DNA of 64,000 nucleotides from Papiliotrema nemorosa (lineage: Eukaryota > Basidiomycota > Tremellomycetes > Tremellales > Rhynchogastremaceae), in the NCBI GenBank assembly GCA_032158125.1, contig JASKOT010000016.1:186001-250000 (forward strand), in the 5' to 3' direction. How positions within the stretch are numbered: the first letter of the stretch is position 1; the number at the start of each line of letters is the position of its first letter. Shown piece after piece: positions 19,452 through 30,451 of the stretch. The notes beneath the pieces were generated by a model. The model had not been told where the DNA came from. It saw only the letters and a program-made list of their open reading frames with translations, and searched no databases. Both the position numbers and the translations under genes were made by a program.

Positions 19452-22400
19452 CGAGTTGGAGTGTGGAGGAAAGCAGAGCAATCCCTTTTTGAGGCTTGGG
19501 ACGCGCTTGATAGGCTATTCGGGTCATGCTATAAGTGGACACGATGCTACATTCATAGCTTGTTTATTGAGCTATGGGTCAAGTCTCACCAATTATCAAC
19601 AAAGTAGATCCTTGTCATTCACCAGGTTGTGCCAAGCAGGAAGAGCTGAGCGCAGGCGAGAATTGCTCCGGGACAAGGCGTGAACTTTGTTTGGTTGGAA
19701 TGGAAGATCTACACTAGCGAGAGACGATCGATGTGGAGTGGCATTGCTGTGGCTGCTATGCGCCAAATTCATTTGTATCAGATGACGGAGAGGTGAATCA
19801 CCAAGACTCGTCCTTCAACCACCGCCCGCGGCGCAGACAGGGGAACACCACCCATCCCTGTCGAGACATCCGTTGTACCATCTCACAGGTGAAGAGCGGG
19901 CGGGAGTCATCCGATGCTGGTAGACATTCTCAGCGGAAGATCTATTTGTGCTCGTAAGAGATCCATAATGCTCCGAGCGTGCGAATGATTGCGCCTTGAA
20001 CGAGCGATGATCAGCGCACAATGCGACCAGCATCGAGTCGTTTTGATTTCTCACACATTCCCCACATGCAAAAAGCCTTTCACGCCGGTAACTCGTAACT
20101 ATGTGGAGGTTCGGAACTACCCTTCGGCACATGCAGATAAGTGATTTTGACTTGCATGCTTGTTTTCCGCCTCGCTCATCAAAGCATGCATAGAGATCCC
20201 TTGTGACTGCCCACTCTTTACGTATCGTTGTCGGCGGCTGATGCAGACCGAGAAAATGAACAAATGGGACCGAAGATATGGTAACGTTACAAGGAGTCTC
20301 GAACGCCATTAACTTATTATTGCCCATGTCTTTAAATCGCGGGATCAGACGACGGGGGCAGCGCCCCAGGGGGAGGGGAGGGAAGGGGCAGGGGTCACGG
20401 TCTCGGAAGGGGGATGGAGAGCGTTTATGGCACTGTTGCGTCATATGTTGAGCTATCAACAGCTCGTTGATCGTTATTCGGTTCAAGGATAGATTTGGAG
20501 TCAGTCGGGATCCGATCTCCAATCCAATGCTAGAACCTTGTTCATGCCGAGCCAGTATGACATGTCGCAAATGAGGCAGAACTTGGAGACTCGAGACGAG
20601 TGGGATCAAAATGCTGACAGAAAGATAGATCTAGCTTCTCGTCACTGCCCTTCTGACCATGCGCATGATCCAGTTCACTGGTGTGCCGAGGCTAATAATG
20701 GGTGGAGGATTGGATGCATTAGGGTCTGATCAATGAAAAGTCTTGTACGTGATACCTCGTCGCAAATAGATCCCGAAAGAGACGCCTCCGTTAATCCCCG
20801 TCTCGTCTCGAGCTCGGGCGCCTTTCTCTCTGGTCCTCATGATGTGGGGCATGGTGCAGGCATGTGGATGCTACGTGAAGCGTGGTGCAGTAGCGCAGAT
20901 GACTGCCGCATTTCAACCCGATCTACGTGAGATCTCTTTCGCGCCGAGGAAACGTCAGAAACAAGAGCGCACGATGCCACGCCCCATCCCGCATGACCGC
21001 AACCAAGCATCATTCGCTTAGGGTGGTTGTACCACTCGTGTGCTCTGTCCAGTCCTACATATAGTCCGACCTCGTCTGCCCGACGCACAGCCACGTCCCC
21101 CTTCTTCTGACTCTTTCGAGTCATACTGTCACACTAGCAGTGCTGCATACTATAACAGACTTATTCTTCTTTGCCGATCGACAGAGGCGTCCAAGTGATC
21201 GACACTCGGTCCCAACCTTTCTACCTACACGCCGTCGACGTCTACACCTGAACCGAGGCTACCAGTATCGAGCTGCAGACAGAGTGCCATTGGTAAGTCA
21301 GGACCAGGACGTCTTGGTCTTCTCGCTGAATCTACGTCAGAAGAGGGATCTCTTTCCAGTCAGTCTGCGAAACGGGTCAACTCCGGTCGTTACACGAACC
21401 AGTTACCCGGTCAATCACAAAGCCCAACTTCTCTTTCGCCTCGCTTAAATCATTCGAGCCAACCTTGATCTCTCGCGGCCCTTCCGTCCTGCCAAGTTTT
21501 TACACTTTATCCTACTCGACTCAACCCTCCCGCCACAGCCGAGACAACGATTATTGACCGATTGACCTACAAAGGGGATCTCCGTCGGAAAGCCGACGAC
21601 GGTGAATTGTTGCGGTTTGTCACCTTGTCGTGCCCTTGGCCCTGGGATCAATTGTGTCCTAGGCACTGTACCTTTTTCTCCGTTACCGTAAGTGGCATTT
21701 TGGAGTCTCTCATGTCAGGTGGTCTCTGTCCCTCCCCCCCCCCCCCCGTGACTCATTGTTATGTCACCCACCCTCCCTTCCCCTCCCCCCCCCTCCTGTT
21801 GTGGCGCCGTCCATCATTCCCACGAGACCCACACCTTGTTCGGTACCCACCAAAATAGAGCTTTCCCGTAGAGTTATCCCCTCTCGGTGCTCCGAGGGAC
21901 ATACAGAGGGGGAATTGTTCCTGCTGGAATCACTAGAGTCATCTCGATCCGTCCACAGTCCAATTTGACTAGCTTTTCGCTCCCCTTACTCTCCCTTCCT
22001 TCGCTCGTGTTTGACCCAGACTCCATCTGCCATGAGAAATCACAAAGTGAAAAGACTGACTTGAGCAAAGTGTATTGATCACCTGTTCCCACGCCCTTCA
22101 GCCGTCCCCCGTTCACCTTGCGTCTGGTCTCGACTCCACCAATCCTCCGCCAACATCGTTCCGACACCAGTCTTCCGTCCCGGATTCACTCTCTTCCCAC
22201 TTGCTTCTTCTGGACCCCTCGACCCGCTGATCATTCCAGTGCACGGCGAGGCGGGATAATCTTGATAGGGAGTACGACTACCAAGAGGGTTGTTCCATAT
22301 TCCAATCTAGCGTAGCCCCCTTTCTCACCCGACCCCTCGAAGGCAATCCCTCGTCCCTCGCGATATCTACTCGACTCCGCCTATCAGTACAGCACTGGTA

Positions 22401-23051
22401 TTTCGCATCCGCCCAGTCCGTCCCCGCTTTCAACTCTGGCTTCTTCTTCTTCTTCTCCTCCCTCGCCGTACCTGCAACGCGGAAGGCAAGCTTCCGACGG
22501 CCGTAGATCTTCATCGACTTTGCACGCGAGGACACCCCATATAATAGTGGGACGGCCCCCCCCCCTTCCCCTCCTCCCTTACTCAATCAACGTTTATACT
22601 TAACTTCCCACTCGCATCTCGAACACCGATAACACAACAATTCTTGTATAGCGCTGCCGCAACGACCATTGTACGGGTAGAACGACATTGACCATCGACA
22701 CGTCGAGAGATTTTCACACGGGTCAGATCTGCTCCAGGTGAGTCACCACAGGTCACTGATCCCACCATCACACCGCGCTGATTGCCAGGGTCACGGGAGC
22801 TGCGCAACCAAACCTGCTTTGACATCTGCTCGCAACAGATCGCTTTGTGAGTGATTGCCCAACTCCACTGTCATGAATTCGGGTTTTGGACGTTGCGAGG
22901 GACGGATGGCCGTACGGTGCCTGAGATGGGACGGAAAGGACATCCCCTTTGGACGTCCCTCTTACAAGAAATCTATCCATCATCCCATCCACACCCAACC
23001 ACCCGTGACCTCGTCTTCGAGACCCATGACTCCAAATGAAACCCCTTCTCA
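19452..23051. other. 3.6-kb gene-poor stretch: 3' flank, G/C-tract region and long bZIP leader
   Basis: This is the longest stretch without a gene I can support. Its left part (19.45-20.9 kb) has a 264-codon open frame on the minus strand but no recognisable residues or splice context, and an extreme G-run cluster at 20354-20394. The right part (21.1-23.0 kb) turns strongly pyrimidine-rich on the plus strand, with C homopolymers at 21734-21747 (14 C), 21785-21793 and 22556-22565 and a ttcttcttcttc run near 22440. Many short upstream open frames precede the bZIP start. A long, possibly spliced 5' leader or a non-coding transcript would fit, but the sequence alone does not show it. Confidence 0.5.
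20354..20394 (+). other. G-quadruplex-prone G-run cluster
   Basis: Six G-runs of 3-5 bases occur within 41 bp, the last five separated by only 1-2 bases (5-4-3-4-4 Gs). This exceeds the usual four runs of at least three G with short loops. It is the only such cluster in its surroundings and lies in the gene-poor stretch, about 0.9 kb past the 3' end of the orphan membrane-protein gene. Confidence 0.75.
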
Positions 23052-24679
23052 ATGTCATCCACCCTTGCTTCCAGCATGACACTGACCATGCAGACGGCTA
23101 CTGGAAGCAACAACGCACCATACGCCTCTACTCCTGCCTCGCCAAACCCTGCCCTGGCCGCCGATCACCTTCTCGATCACCTTGCCCTTCACCCCACACG
23201 GTCGGAACCTGATTTGCGCGGCATTTTCGGACACTGCGCTTCAACCGAAGACTTTGCTCGGAACAAGCTGGCCATATCGATCAAAGAGACCGCGAGCAAC
23301 GATACCTCGAACCACCCTTTAGGAGCGTCGGTCCGTCTTGTACCCATACCTGACCAAGCCGAAAAGGCGTCAGTGCCCAACATTACTCTTCAACTCGCTT
23401 CCCATCCCATCATGGAACCCAGCTGGGTAAGTCGTCTAACGTCTATGGTCCCCTTTGAATCGTAGCCTCTATGAGGCATTTTGTGCCCGAGCCAAGAGTG
23501 TGAGCTGACAGCCAGCAACACCAGCAGGGGTTCTACTATGCCGACAAACCCAACGTCCCTCCTCATCATCATCACACGACCTCGCCTCAATCTTCGCAAG
23601 ATGAAGGGCCAACACACCGGAGGGCTCTCACTCACCCTGCTTCGGCCAGTCTGTTCCCTCCCCCTCCCCCTCCGTCCCATTCAGCTTCTACCCAGATCGG
23701 CTTACCGCCCTTCAACGCGGGGTTCTACTCTGCTCACTACTCTTCCTCTAGCGGAGGTCACTCGACGTCGACAAGCGCACCGGCCAACATGATGCAATAC
23801 CCTGGGAGCGCAAGTGGAGGGACAGCCATGGCTGCACCGTCCGCAGGGTATCCTCACCCCATGACTTCACCCATGTCGCATCATGTGCATCCGTTGCCCA
23901 TCGGTCGAGGCCCTTCTCATCCTTCTCATCTCACATCCGAATCACCGCGAATGCCTCCAGGTCCCCCGGCTCCATGGTCGACCTCACCCGGTTTCCACCA
24001 TCTGTCGCCAACATCACCCACGACTCACCTTGTCCCTCCTGGTATGCCTGCTTCTTCCTCCACCTCGAGTTCTTCTTTCCCTAGCGTCACCCGAACTCCT
24101 GGTCATTTGCCTGGTACAGGTTCAAAAAAGAACATCAAGCGGAGTGGAAGTATAACTCATAGTAACGAGAGCTGGGATGACGAGAAATACGGACCTTTGG
24201 ACGAGATGGGAGAAGAGACGGAAGATCAACCCTGGGGTATGCCTCAGGAGGAGTATAAAGCGTTAAATCCGAGAGATAAGAAACAAGTCAGGAATCGGTC
24301 AGTCCCAGTCCTCACACACTTAATCCTTCACTACGCTGGACCCGGGCTGATGGAGCAGAATCGGCGCAAGAAGGTTCAGGGCCAAGAGGAAGAGTGAGTA
24401 TCCTTCATTTTGCCGAGATAGACCACCCCGGCTAAAGATGGAGATTACGTTAGCAACCTTGAAGGGTCTATCCGAAGTCGAGACGAGGAGATTGCAAGAC
24501 TTCGATCTCAGGTCGACCAGCATCGAGCGGAGATCAATGATCTGCGAGGGAGGCTGGGAATTCCACCATTGTCTGTGCCGCCTCCACCTCCGGCACCTCT
24601 GCCCTCAGGAATGGAGAGCGGCTTGGGTCTGGTCGTGAATCACGCAGATGGATGGGACGAGTCCAAGTCGGAGCTGTAG
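23052..24679 (+). CDS. bZIP transcription factor
   Basis: Four exons (23052-23426, 23516-24297, 24359-24393, 24444-24679) encode 475 aa. Most of the protein is a disordered Ser/Pro/His-rich region, including runs of Pro near FPPPPPPSHS. The DNA-binding domain is near residue 385: KKQVRNRIGARRFRAKRK then NYVSNLEGSIRSRDEEIARL. Counting from the invariant Asn, the basic region matches the bZIP spacing exactly (Asn1, Arg9 of RR-F-R, first zipper Leu at 19), with heptads continuing LRSQVDQHRAEINDLRGRLG. A 35-nt exon encodes the core of the basic region. The acceptor before NYVSNLE was chosen over one three bases-triplets upstream because only it restores the canonical spacing. The tail is Pro-rich (SVPPPPPAPLPSG) and acidic. 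Targets are unknown. The very long upstream region suggests complex transcriptional or uORF control. Confidence 0.9.
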
Positions 24680-25002
24680 TGGGTGGGCTAGAAGAAGACG
24701 GGGCGTGGCGGACGCGCGATGAGGGTGAAGAATTGGAGACGAGCGTATAAATTGTATGTATTGGCGAGTGAGGGTAGTTGTAAAGGTTCTTCCCCAATAT
24801 ACGAGTACATAATAATGGTGAACGCTTGAGATGGCGATATGTACGAGAAATGCTCATGCGTCTGGGTATCCAAGGTCAGATTGGTGGACTGATGGGTAGA
24901 AACGAGGTGACGGTGTTGTTGGACGCTGATTGCATTTTCGAACCCTCACCTCGACTGAACTGGGATCCCGACATCGCCAGCCGAGCCATACGGGTCACGG
25001 CT
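24680..25002. other. Intergenic between the bZIP and JMJD4-like genes
   Basis: This 323-bp tandem interval is in frame and open upstream of the JMJD4-like start from about 24826, so a longer N-terminus is formally possible. The residues encoded there resemble no JMJD4 protein. I see nothing else. Confidence 0.5.
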
Positions 25003-26599
25003 ATGGAGGAGAACCATGCACGACCGTTCCCAGTGTATGACGAGCTGAGCTACGATGACTATCTGGCAAGTCGAATAAAGAATTCACCATTGATCCGGGC
25101 AGAAGAACCACCTGATCCCAAATACCCCTTTTATCCTCTCCTCTCGATCAACTTTCACCTGGTCCAGCACAACCTGGAGGATGGACTGCTGTTCAGGACC
25201 ATCCAAGCCCAATTTGAAAGCTTTGAGGAGGTTCGAGGATCATATTGTGCCGGTTGCGAATACGACCACTAGGCAGTACTCCGAGTTTGAAAGGGAAGAG
25301 AGGAGGTTGGGCGAGGTGTTAGATCTCTGGGAGGGAGGTGATGGGGATGGCCTGTACGTCAAGGTAGGCCTCACTTGCTTGACTGTGGTGGATGGGGCGA
25401 GAGTGAGATCAAGGGCTGATGGTAGGACTGGCACCTGTTCGAGGAGCTGGAGAAGGATGGGACAGGCGTAGAAACCGTATACTCTGTTCCGGAATGTCTA
25501 CAAGGTGATTGCTTTCCCCTTTATTCTTTGGGCGTTCCCTCTTCGCTGCCTATGGGCTCGTATACAGATGACATCTCGGTCCGCCGCATTTCGAGTCCAA
25601 CCCAAAGCACATAGAATCATTTGCTGATATTAGACGACTGGTTAAATCCACCATTCACCCCTTGCCTCCAAGTACCCCGACAACCCTCTGATGGAGATTT
25701 CCGATTCTGTTACGTTGGTCCTGCGGGTACATTTACCCCTCTTCACAGAGACGTTTACGCATCTTACTCTTGGTCTGCCAATGTGGTAGGAAGAAAAATA
25801 TGGTGGTTCTTCCGTCCTGACTCGCTTGATCAGGTCAAGGATGAGTATGGGGAGTTGGTCTTCGATGTGAGGGAGTTGGAAGGGGAAGGACGGGGGATCA
25901 AAGTTATTCAGGAAGTGAGCTGCCTTGCTTCTCACTCTCTGTGCTTTCATCGGGAGTATGACAAGGTAGCGAAGGCTGATCTGATTGGCAGGAAGGGGAG
26001 ATCATCTTCGTCCCTAGTGGCTGGCACCACCAAGTTCTCAACCTCGACTTTGTAAGCGCAACCTTGACCTGTCGTCATGTCCGCACTGCCCTCCTCCCCA
26101 CATTGACACCAGCTCCATGATGATCAATATGATGTACGAGGTGTATCTGACATTCAGTGCATATCGATCAATCACAACTTTTTCGCTTCACCCACCCTGC
26201 CCAAAGTCTTCGATGCCCTTCAAGCCGCCCAAACACGCGTGGAAGAAAGCATAAAAGATATTCTACCCGATATTCAGCATCGACTAGGTCTTTCTGGACC
26301 CTGGAGGGAAGAATGGGTGGAAGAAGTACAAGGGTTATTGGAGCGAGACGCAGGCTGGGGATGGAGAGGTTTCTGGGAGACTGTAAAGCGTAATCTCCAG
26401 GTGGGCTTTCTACCACCCACCCCAAAAGACAAACTCATGGTAGACACCTCCTGCGCCTGAGGGCCTCTCGCCGAGTATAGAGATGGGGAATAGGTTCGTC
26501 CGTGATGTCGTCCATCGATACAAGGCTCTTCCGGAGTATACGATTCTCGCCAATGTCCGAATCACGGTCGACGAAGTTGAGCGGATGGTCGAGACCTGA
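25003..26599 (+). CDS. JMJD4-type JmjC oxygenase (probable eRF1 lysyl hydroxylase)
   Basis: Seven exons (25003-25065, 25103-25363, 25426-25504, 25634-25914, 25992-26051, 26158-26400, 26483-26599) encode 367 aa. This Fe(II)/2-oxoglutarate oxygenase family hydroxylates the NIKS-motif lysine of release factor eRF1 in animals; the same role here is inference. Family blocks in order: VYDELSYDDYLKNHLIPNTP, then FEDHIVPVAN, LYVKDWHLFEEL, DDWLNPPF and DFRFCYVGPAGTFTPLHRD with metal ligands His172 and Asp174. Then SYSWSANVVGRKIWWFF, EIIFVPSGWHHQVLNL with the distal His at 240/241, and CISINHNFFAS. The first intron has a GC donor (CTG|gcaagt); no GT donor joins the two halves of the conserved N-terminal block in phase. 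Intron 3 (129 nt) and intron 5 (106 nt) are long for this window. Start chosen at MEENHARPF because homologous sequence begins just after it. Confidence 0.9.
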
Positions 26600-26912
26600 A
26601 CAGATAGACCACCATCATCATCATCATCCTCATCACAGTCCTCGCGCCATTGAGCCAAGAGTAGGACTCTTTCAGCGAGCTTCTGTACATCCGAGGCTTG
26701 GACAGACCGTTGGACAACGGGTCACTGTAACTTGATCGCAGGAAAGACTAGCGCGGATCAGCTGCGTTCGGAGACTCATGCTGGAGGCTGCTCGTTTTGC
26801 AAATTGTAACGTATGCATATGCGCGTCTCAATCAGAACCGAAAAAGGAAATACATATCAATACAATTGGGAAATTTCGAATCCTGATCCACCCTGCTGAT
26901 GCAGTCTCCCGT
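26600..26912. other. Convergent intergenic interval (JMJD4-like / amine oxidase 3' ends)
   Basis: This 313-bp interval lies between two 3' ends on opposite strands. It holds only presumed 3' UTRs and polyadenylation regions. I see no gene or repeat. Confidence 0.55.
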
Positions 26913-29446
26913 CTAACTGGAACAACACGATCCATTTGTGGTACCGTTTGCTTGGGCGTGTCCATTACCATTCAGATTCAGTGAGGCGAAAGCCTCTGTG
27001 GCATTCCTCGACTTGTTGTCCGCCTTGGCAGGGACATCTAACCCTGGATTCCTCTGGAATGGTCAACACTTCTCAAATCTTTGTATAGACATCGACAACT
27101 CACGTCGAAGAAACCGGTAGGTTTGAGGTGCACTCGGAGGATCTCGACTGGCATGATTGGCCAATCCTCAGGTCTGGACACGTGGGTTACACCGAAGCCT
27201 TTTTGTTAGCGAGGTTTCAGAGAAAAAATACAGTCGTCCACTCACAAGGCCAGCAGACGATGTCGGTGTTCTTGACCGGACCATCTTCCTCTACCCATTC
27301 TTGGAGACCGAAAGTTTCCGCACCGGGATGCTGGTTGATGTGGATGTCCGAGGGATACAATTGATCCTCTTTCCATGGTGTGACAAACATCTGCCCATAA
27401 GCGATTTCCACTAGATCAACGCTCAAGTCCACTCACGTTGTGTCGAGCCCATGGTGCTCGGTTCCACACCAACGATCCGGGCTTAGCGAGGAGAGGAGGC
27501 ATATCCTTTGACATGATCTTGTATCCGACGTTTCCACCCGAACAATAGTGTTTCTTGTTTTCATTTTCAATCAACCAAGCTCGACATTTAGAGGCGTCAT
27601 AATCTGCCACGGCGCCCTTGGCAGTCTCATAGGTCTTTTTGATCGTCTTGAATCCGTTTCCATAATAGTTTGTCTTTGACCCGACTTCTCCATCATCGAC
27701 ATCAACGTCGACCTGGGTGACGGAATTCCTGAGACCATCGATCATTGGGTCAATTCGGTAGGAGAAGAGATGTTGATGGTGTTGCGCCGCAATCTCGGGT
27801 GCGACGTAGACTTCGTGCTCTGGGTCTTTGGCTTCTCCAGGTGCCAAGCAATAGGCATTGACGATTCCGGTAGCCTTGACTTCCAGCTCGATCGAACCGT
27901 CCAGCGCAAAGTTGAAGTAGAAACCATACTCGTAGTTTGCCACGGTACAGATGGACGAGATGACCAGCTTTCGATTCCTGGCGACGTGCGCTCGCATATC
28001 TCGGAAGTCAGTGTGCTTGTGGAGAATACCTCCGTCTTCCTCGCTACGCACGTCAGCTCGGTCTCGGATCAGAGGATGCGACTAGACTCACTGGATGCAA
28101 ATGGCACTCTTGATAGTCTCGATACCTCCAGCTCGAGTAACAAAATCGGCGTCGAGATAGGTGATGCTTCCTAGGCAGTCGCAACCCAGAGCCAAGGAAT
28201 TGGCCAGTGCTCCAATACCGTACTCTCCCGTGTCAAAGGCGTGCTTTCGGTGGTGAGGGAAGATGGTCTTGGCATAAGGGACGACCATTTCAGCGACTGA
28301 GAGCTGGTAGAACAAAGGTCGAACGCCGTTTTTGCCGTCATCGTAGGTGATATCAGAGAGGACGAGACCGTCTCGGTATGAGAAACCAATGTGAGCGCTC
28401 CAATTCTGCCATTTGATCGTCCTTCCCTCCAATCGATATGACACTCCTTCCGGTTGCATGACATGCAGAGGTTTAAGTGTATCTCTAACCTTGAAATCCG
28501 GCTCATCGATTGCGATTTGTTCCGGAAGGTAGTTGTGAGGAGCCATGGGAGGCTCGAATCGTGCTCGCTTCTTGGAAGCTTCGTAGTCTGCGGCAGAGGA
28601 AGGAGGGTACTCTTCTCCCGGAGCAGAGTTTTGAGGTGGGTAGTCGATCGAGAGGACCTCTCCAGTGTGCGAGTCTGGATGTGAGCGAGAATCAACCGCC
28701 TTTATTGGAAGGACGGCTCACCAAGAACAGGGACAAAGTCGCAAGGGTGTGCGTAGAGATTGTCGTTTGGTCGTAGTCGAGCGAAGACGAAACATTGTTG
28801 TAATCGCTTCCCGGGGAATCGCTCGTCTTGTCCGATACACCATCCTGAATATCAGCATGTCGCCGGGAAGCTGTAGAGGAGGGGAGAAGAGCTCACCATC
28901 TATAGCGATGAGCTGTTGGTCGATACCGATAGCATCACAAGCAGCTTTGACTTGCGGGTCTTTCTTGCAAATCTCCTCGGCCCATAGCAGCTCTTCGGGC
29001 TGGAGAGAGGGTTGCATCAATCCATCGAGAACTTTCCACGAGGAAACGACGGGTGTGTCGACTCCTGGTAGACCAGGGATGTTGTTGGCGAGATCGACTA
29101 TCGCCTCGAAACTTTGTCCAGATGTAGGGCAGATTAAGTGTACCTGGGCTCAGCTTCTAGCCTTCTATCGCTATCGCTGACTCACCTCAGATTGACGCAG
29201 TGGTCGTGCGTTCGGATCACCTCCGACAGCGATGATGTCCTCCTTCGGAACCACACCGGACCAAGCGAGAACTGCATGCTTGTTAGGTTCCCTCAGATCT
29301 ATACTGTTGAACAAGATCTTTCCAATGGGTTTAGGAGCTTGAGCTCCTTTCTCCACATGTGCCCGGACAGCTTGGACGGTAGCTTGAATCTCGGCAATAG
29401 AGAGGGGGTCGAGGGGGTGAGCGTGGGATGAGGAGGCTTTGGACAT
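26913..29446 (-). CDS. Copper amine oxidase (primary-amine oxidase, TPQ enzyme)
   Basis: Eight exons (29446-29186, 29143-28897, 28844-28722, 28674-28092, 28043-27437, 27390-27246, 27198-27104, 27053-26913) encode 733 aa. The enzyme oxidises primary amines to aldehydes, releasing NH3 and H2O2. The N-terminal N2/N3 domains run to [18 protein letters not shown]. The catalytic domain has [10 protein letters not shown] with the catalytic-base Asp, then [22 protein letters not shown] carries Tyr442, the residue that becomes topaquinone. Copper ligands are in [13 protein letters not shown] (His-x-His) and [16 protein letters not shown]. The start ([16 protein letters not shown]) is followed by the family's ADxLSxxEI-like opening, so 29446 is preferred over an in-frame ATG 40 codons upstream. 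The C-terminus (NGSCCSS) is not a peroxisomal PTS1. The gene is divergent from an APC permease, which suits amine import plus oxidation. Confidence 0.95.
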
Positions 29447-30451
29447 GGTGAGAGGAAGAGTCGTGGTTTCTTTGTGAGGTTGATGATAGAACTTGAAAGG
29501 CCGATCGAGGTGGTTTGATATATACTCGCAGTGAACGTGGTGTGAGAGTGCACCCAAGCGCTTCACTACTAGCCTAGCTGAACGAAGCGGGGTACATTCT
29601 GGCTGAATATCTTTGGCAGGAAGATTTATAATTTATAGTTCCAAGGAAGAATCAAGGGTGATGACGAATCAAAGGATGATCTTCTTGATGGGAAAGTCGT
29701 TATCATGTGATATGATGGCCCTGGCCCCCCACTCCCCCTGACTGTGGCACTTTTGGGCATCACCTAGAGGACGATTTAACTTTACGTATCTCTGCCCTGC
29801 GCCTCTCTTGCCTCTCAGCCTATCATGCTCTCTATGGGATTGGACAATCTCGGATGATAAATAGACTCCACCTATGTACTAATTCATCCTTTTGATCCTT
29901 CCCTTGCAACCCCGTCCTCGTTCCCCATTCCCCGCACGATTGACCTCGATAAACCCATCCACCTCTAATTCTCCCATACCTTCAAGTTTGTCCTATCGTC
30001 GCCTGGAAGAAGCACATATCATACGTCGACTGGAATAGCTCAATTGACCTCGCTTACAACGACGTTTGAGACAGACGGTAGTGCTATTCGGGACGAGTAT
30101 ACGCCAGAGCCGAAGACCGTCGAGTGTGGAACACGGATAACTACTCGGGCTCGTCCGACGTCTTGGATGGATATATACACGAGAGACGTCTGCATTACCT
30201 CTCCATTGACGGCACCGTCTCTTGCATCTATCAAACCAGCGACTCAGAGCGATATCATCCGAGTCATTGTCTAGCGAAGAACACAGTTGTAGGTATCTGA
30301 ACAAGTGGAATCCCTTGTTATCTCTACGACCTCCCAGCCCCACATCGCTTCACCAGTCGACGTCCTCTCGACTACTCGATCACATTTTTCACTCAACCAT
30401 CCAAGTCGTTTGCAGACTTACCTCTATCACTGAGCCGCTCCTCAGAACCCA
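29447..30451. promoter_or_regulatory. Divergent promoter of the amine oxidase and APC permease genes
   Basis: About 1 kb separates the two start codons, so both genes are probably controlled from here. GATA-factor core motifs lie at 29700-29704 (TTATC), 29856-29860 and 29948-29952 (GATAA). Nitrogen-catabolite genes in fungi are commonly controlled by GATA factors, so these are candidate sites, but a 5-bp motif is frequent by chance. No protein-like frame is convincing here. Confidence 0.5.

Noticed and set aside
19815..20609. 264-codon open frame on the minus strand
   Set aside because: No recognisable motif, odd composition (Cys/Arg/His-rich throughout), no splice context, and it spans the G-run cluster as a Pro/Cys-rich stretch; most likely a chance frame.
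24826..25002. N-terminal extension of the JMJD4-like protein
   Set aside because: In frame and open, but the residues do not resemble any JMJD4 N-terminus; homologous sequence starts after MEENHARPF.
25505..25633. Possible extra exon inside JMJD4-like intron 3 (a HLGPPHFESNPKHIE-like frame)
   Set aside because: The frame looks protein-like but does not join DDWLNPPF downstream in phase, while the direct splice CLQ-DDWLNPP reproduces the family block.
27770..28174. Plus-strand frames across the amine oxidase gene
   Set aside because: Antisense to exons whose protein carries the TPQ tyrosine and copper ligands.
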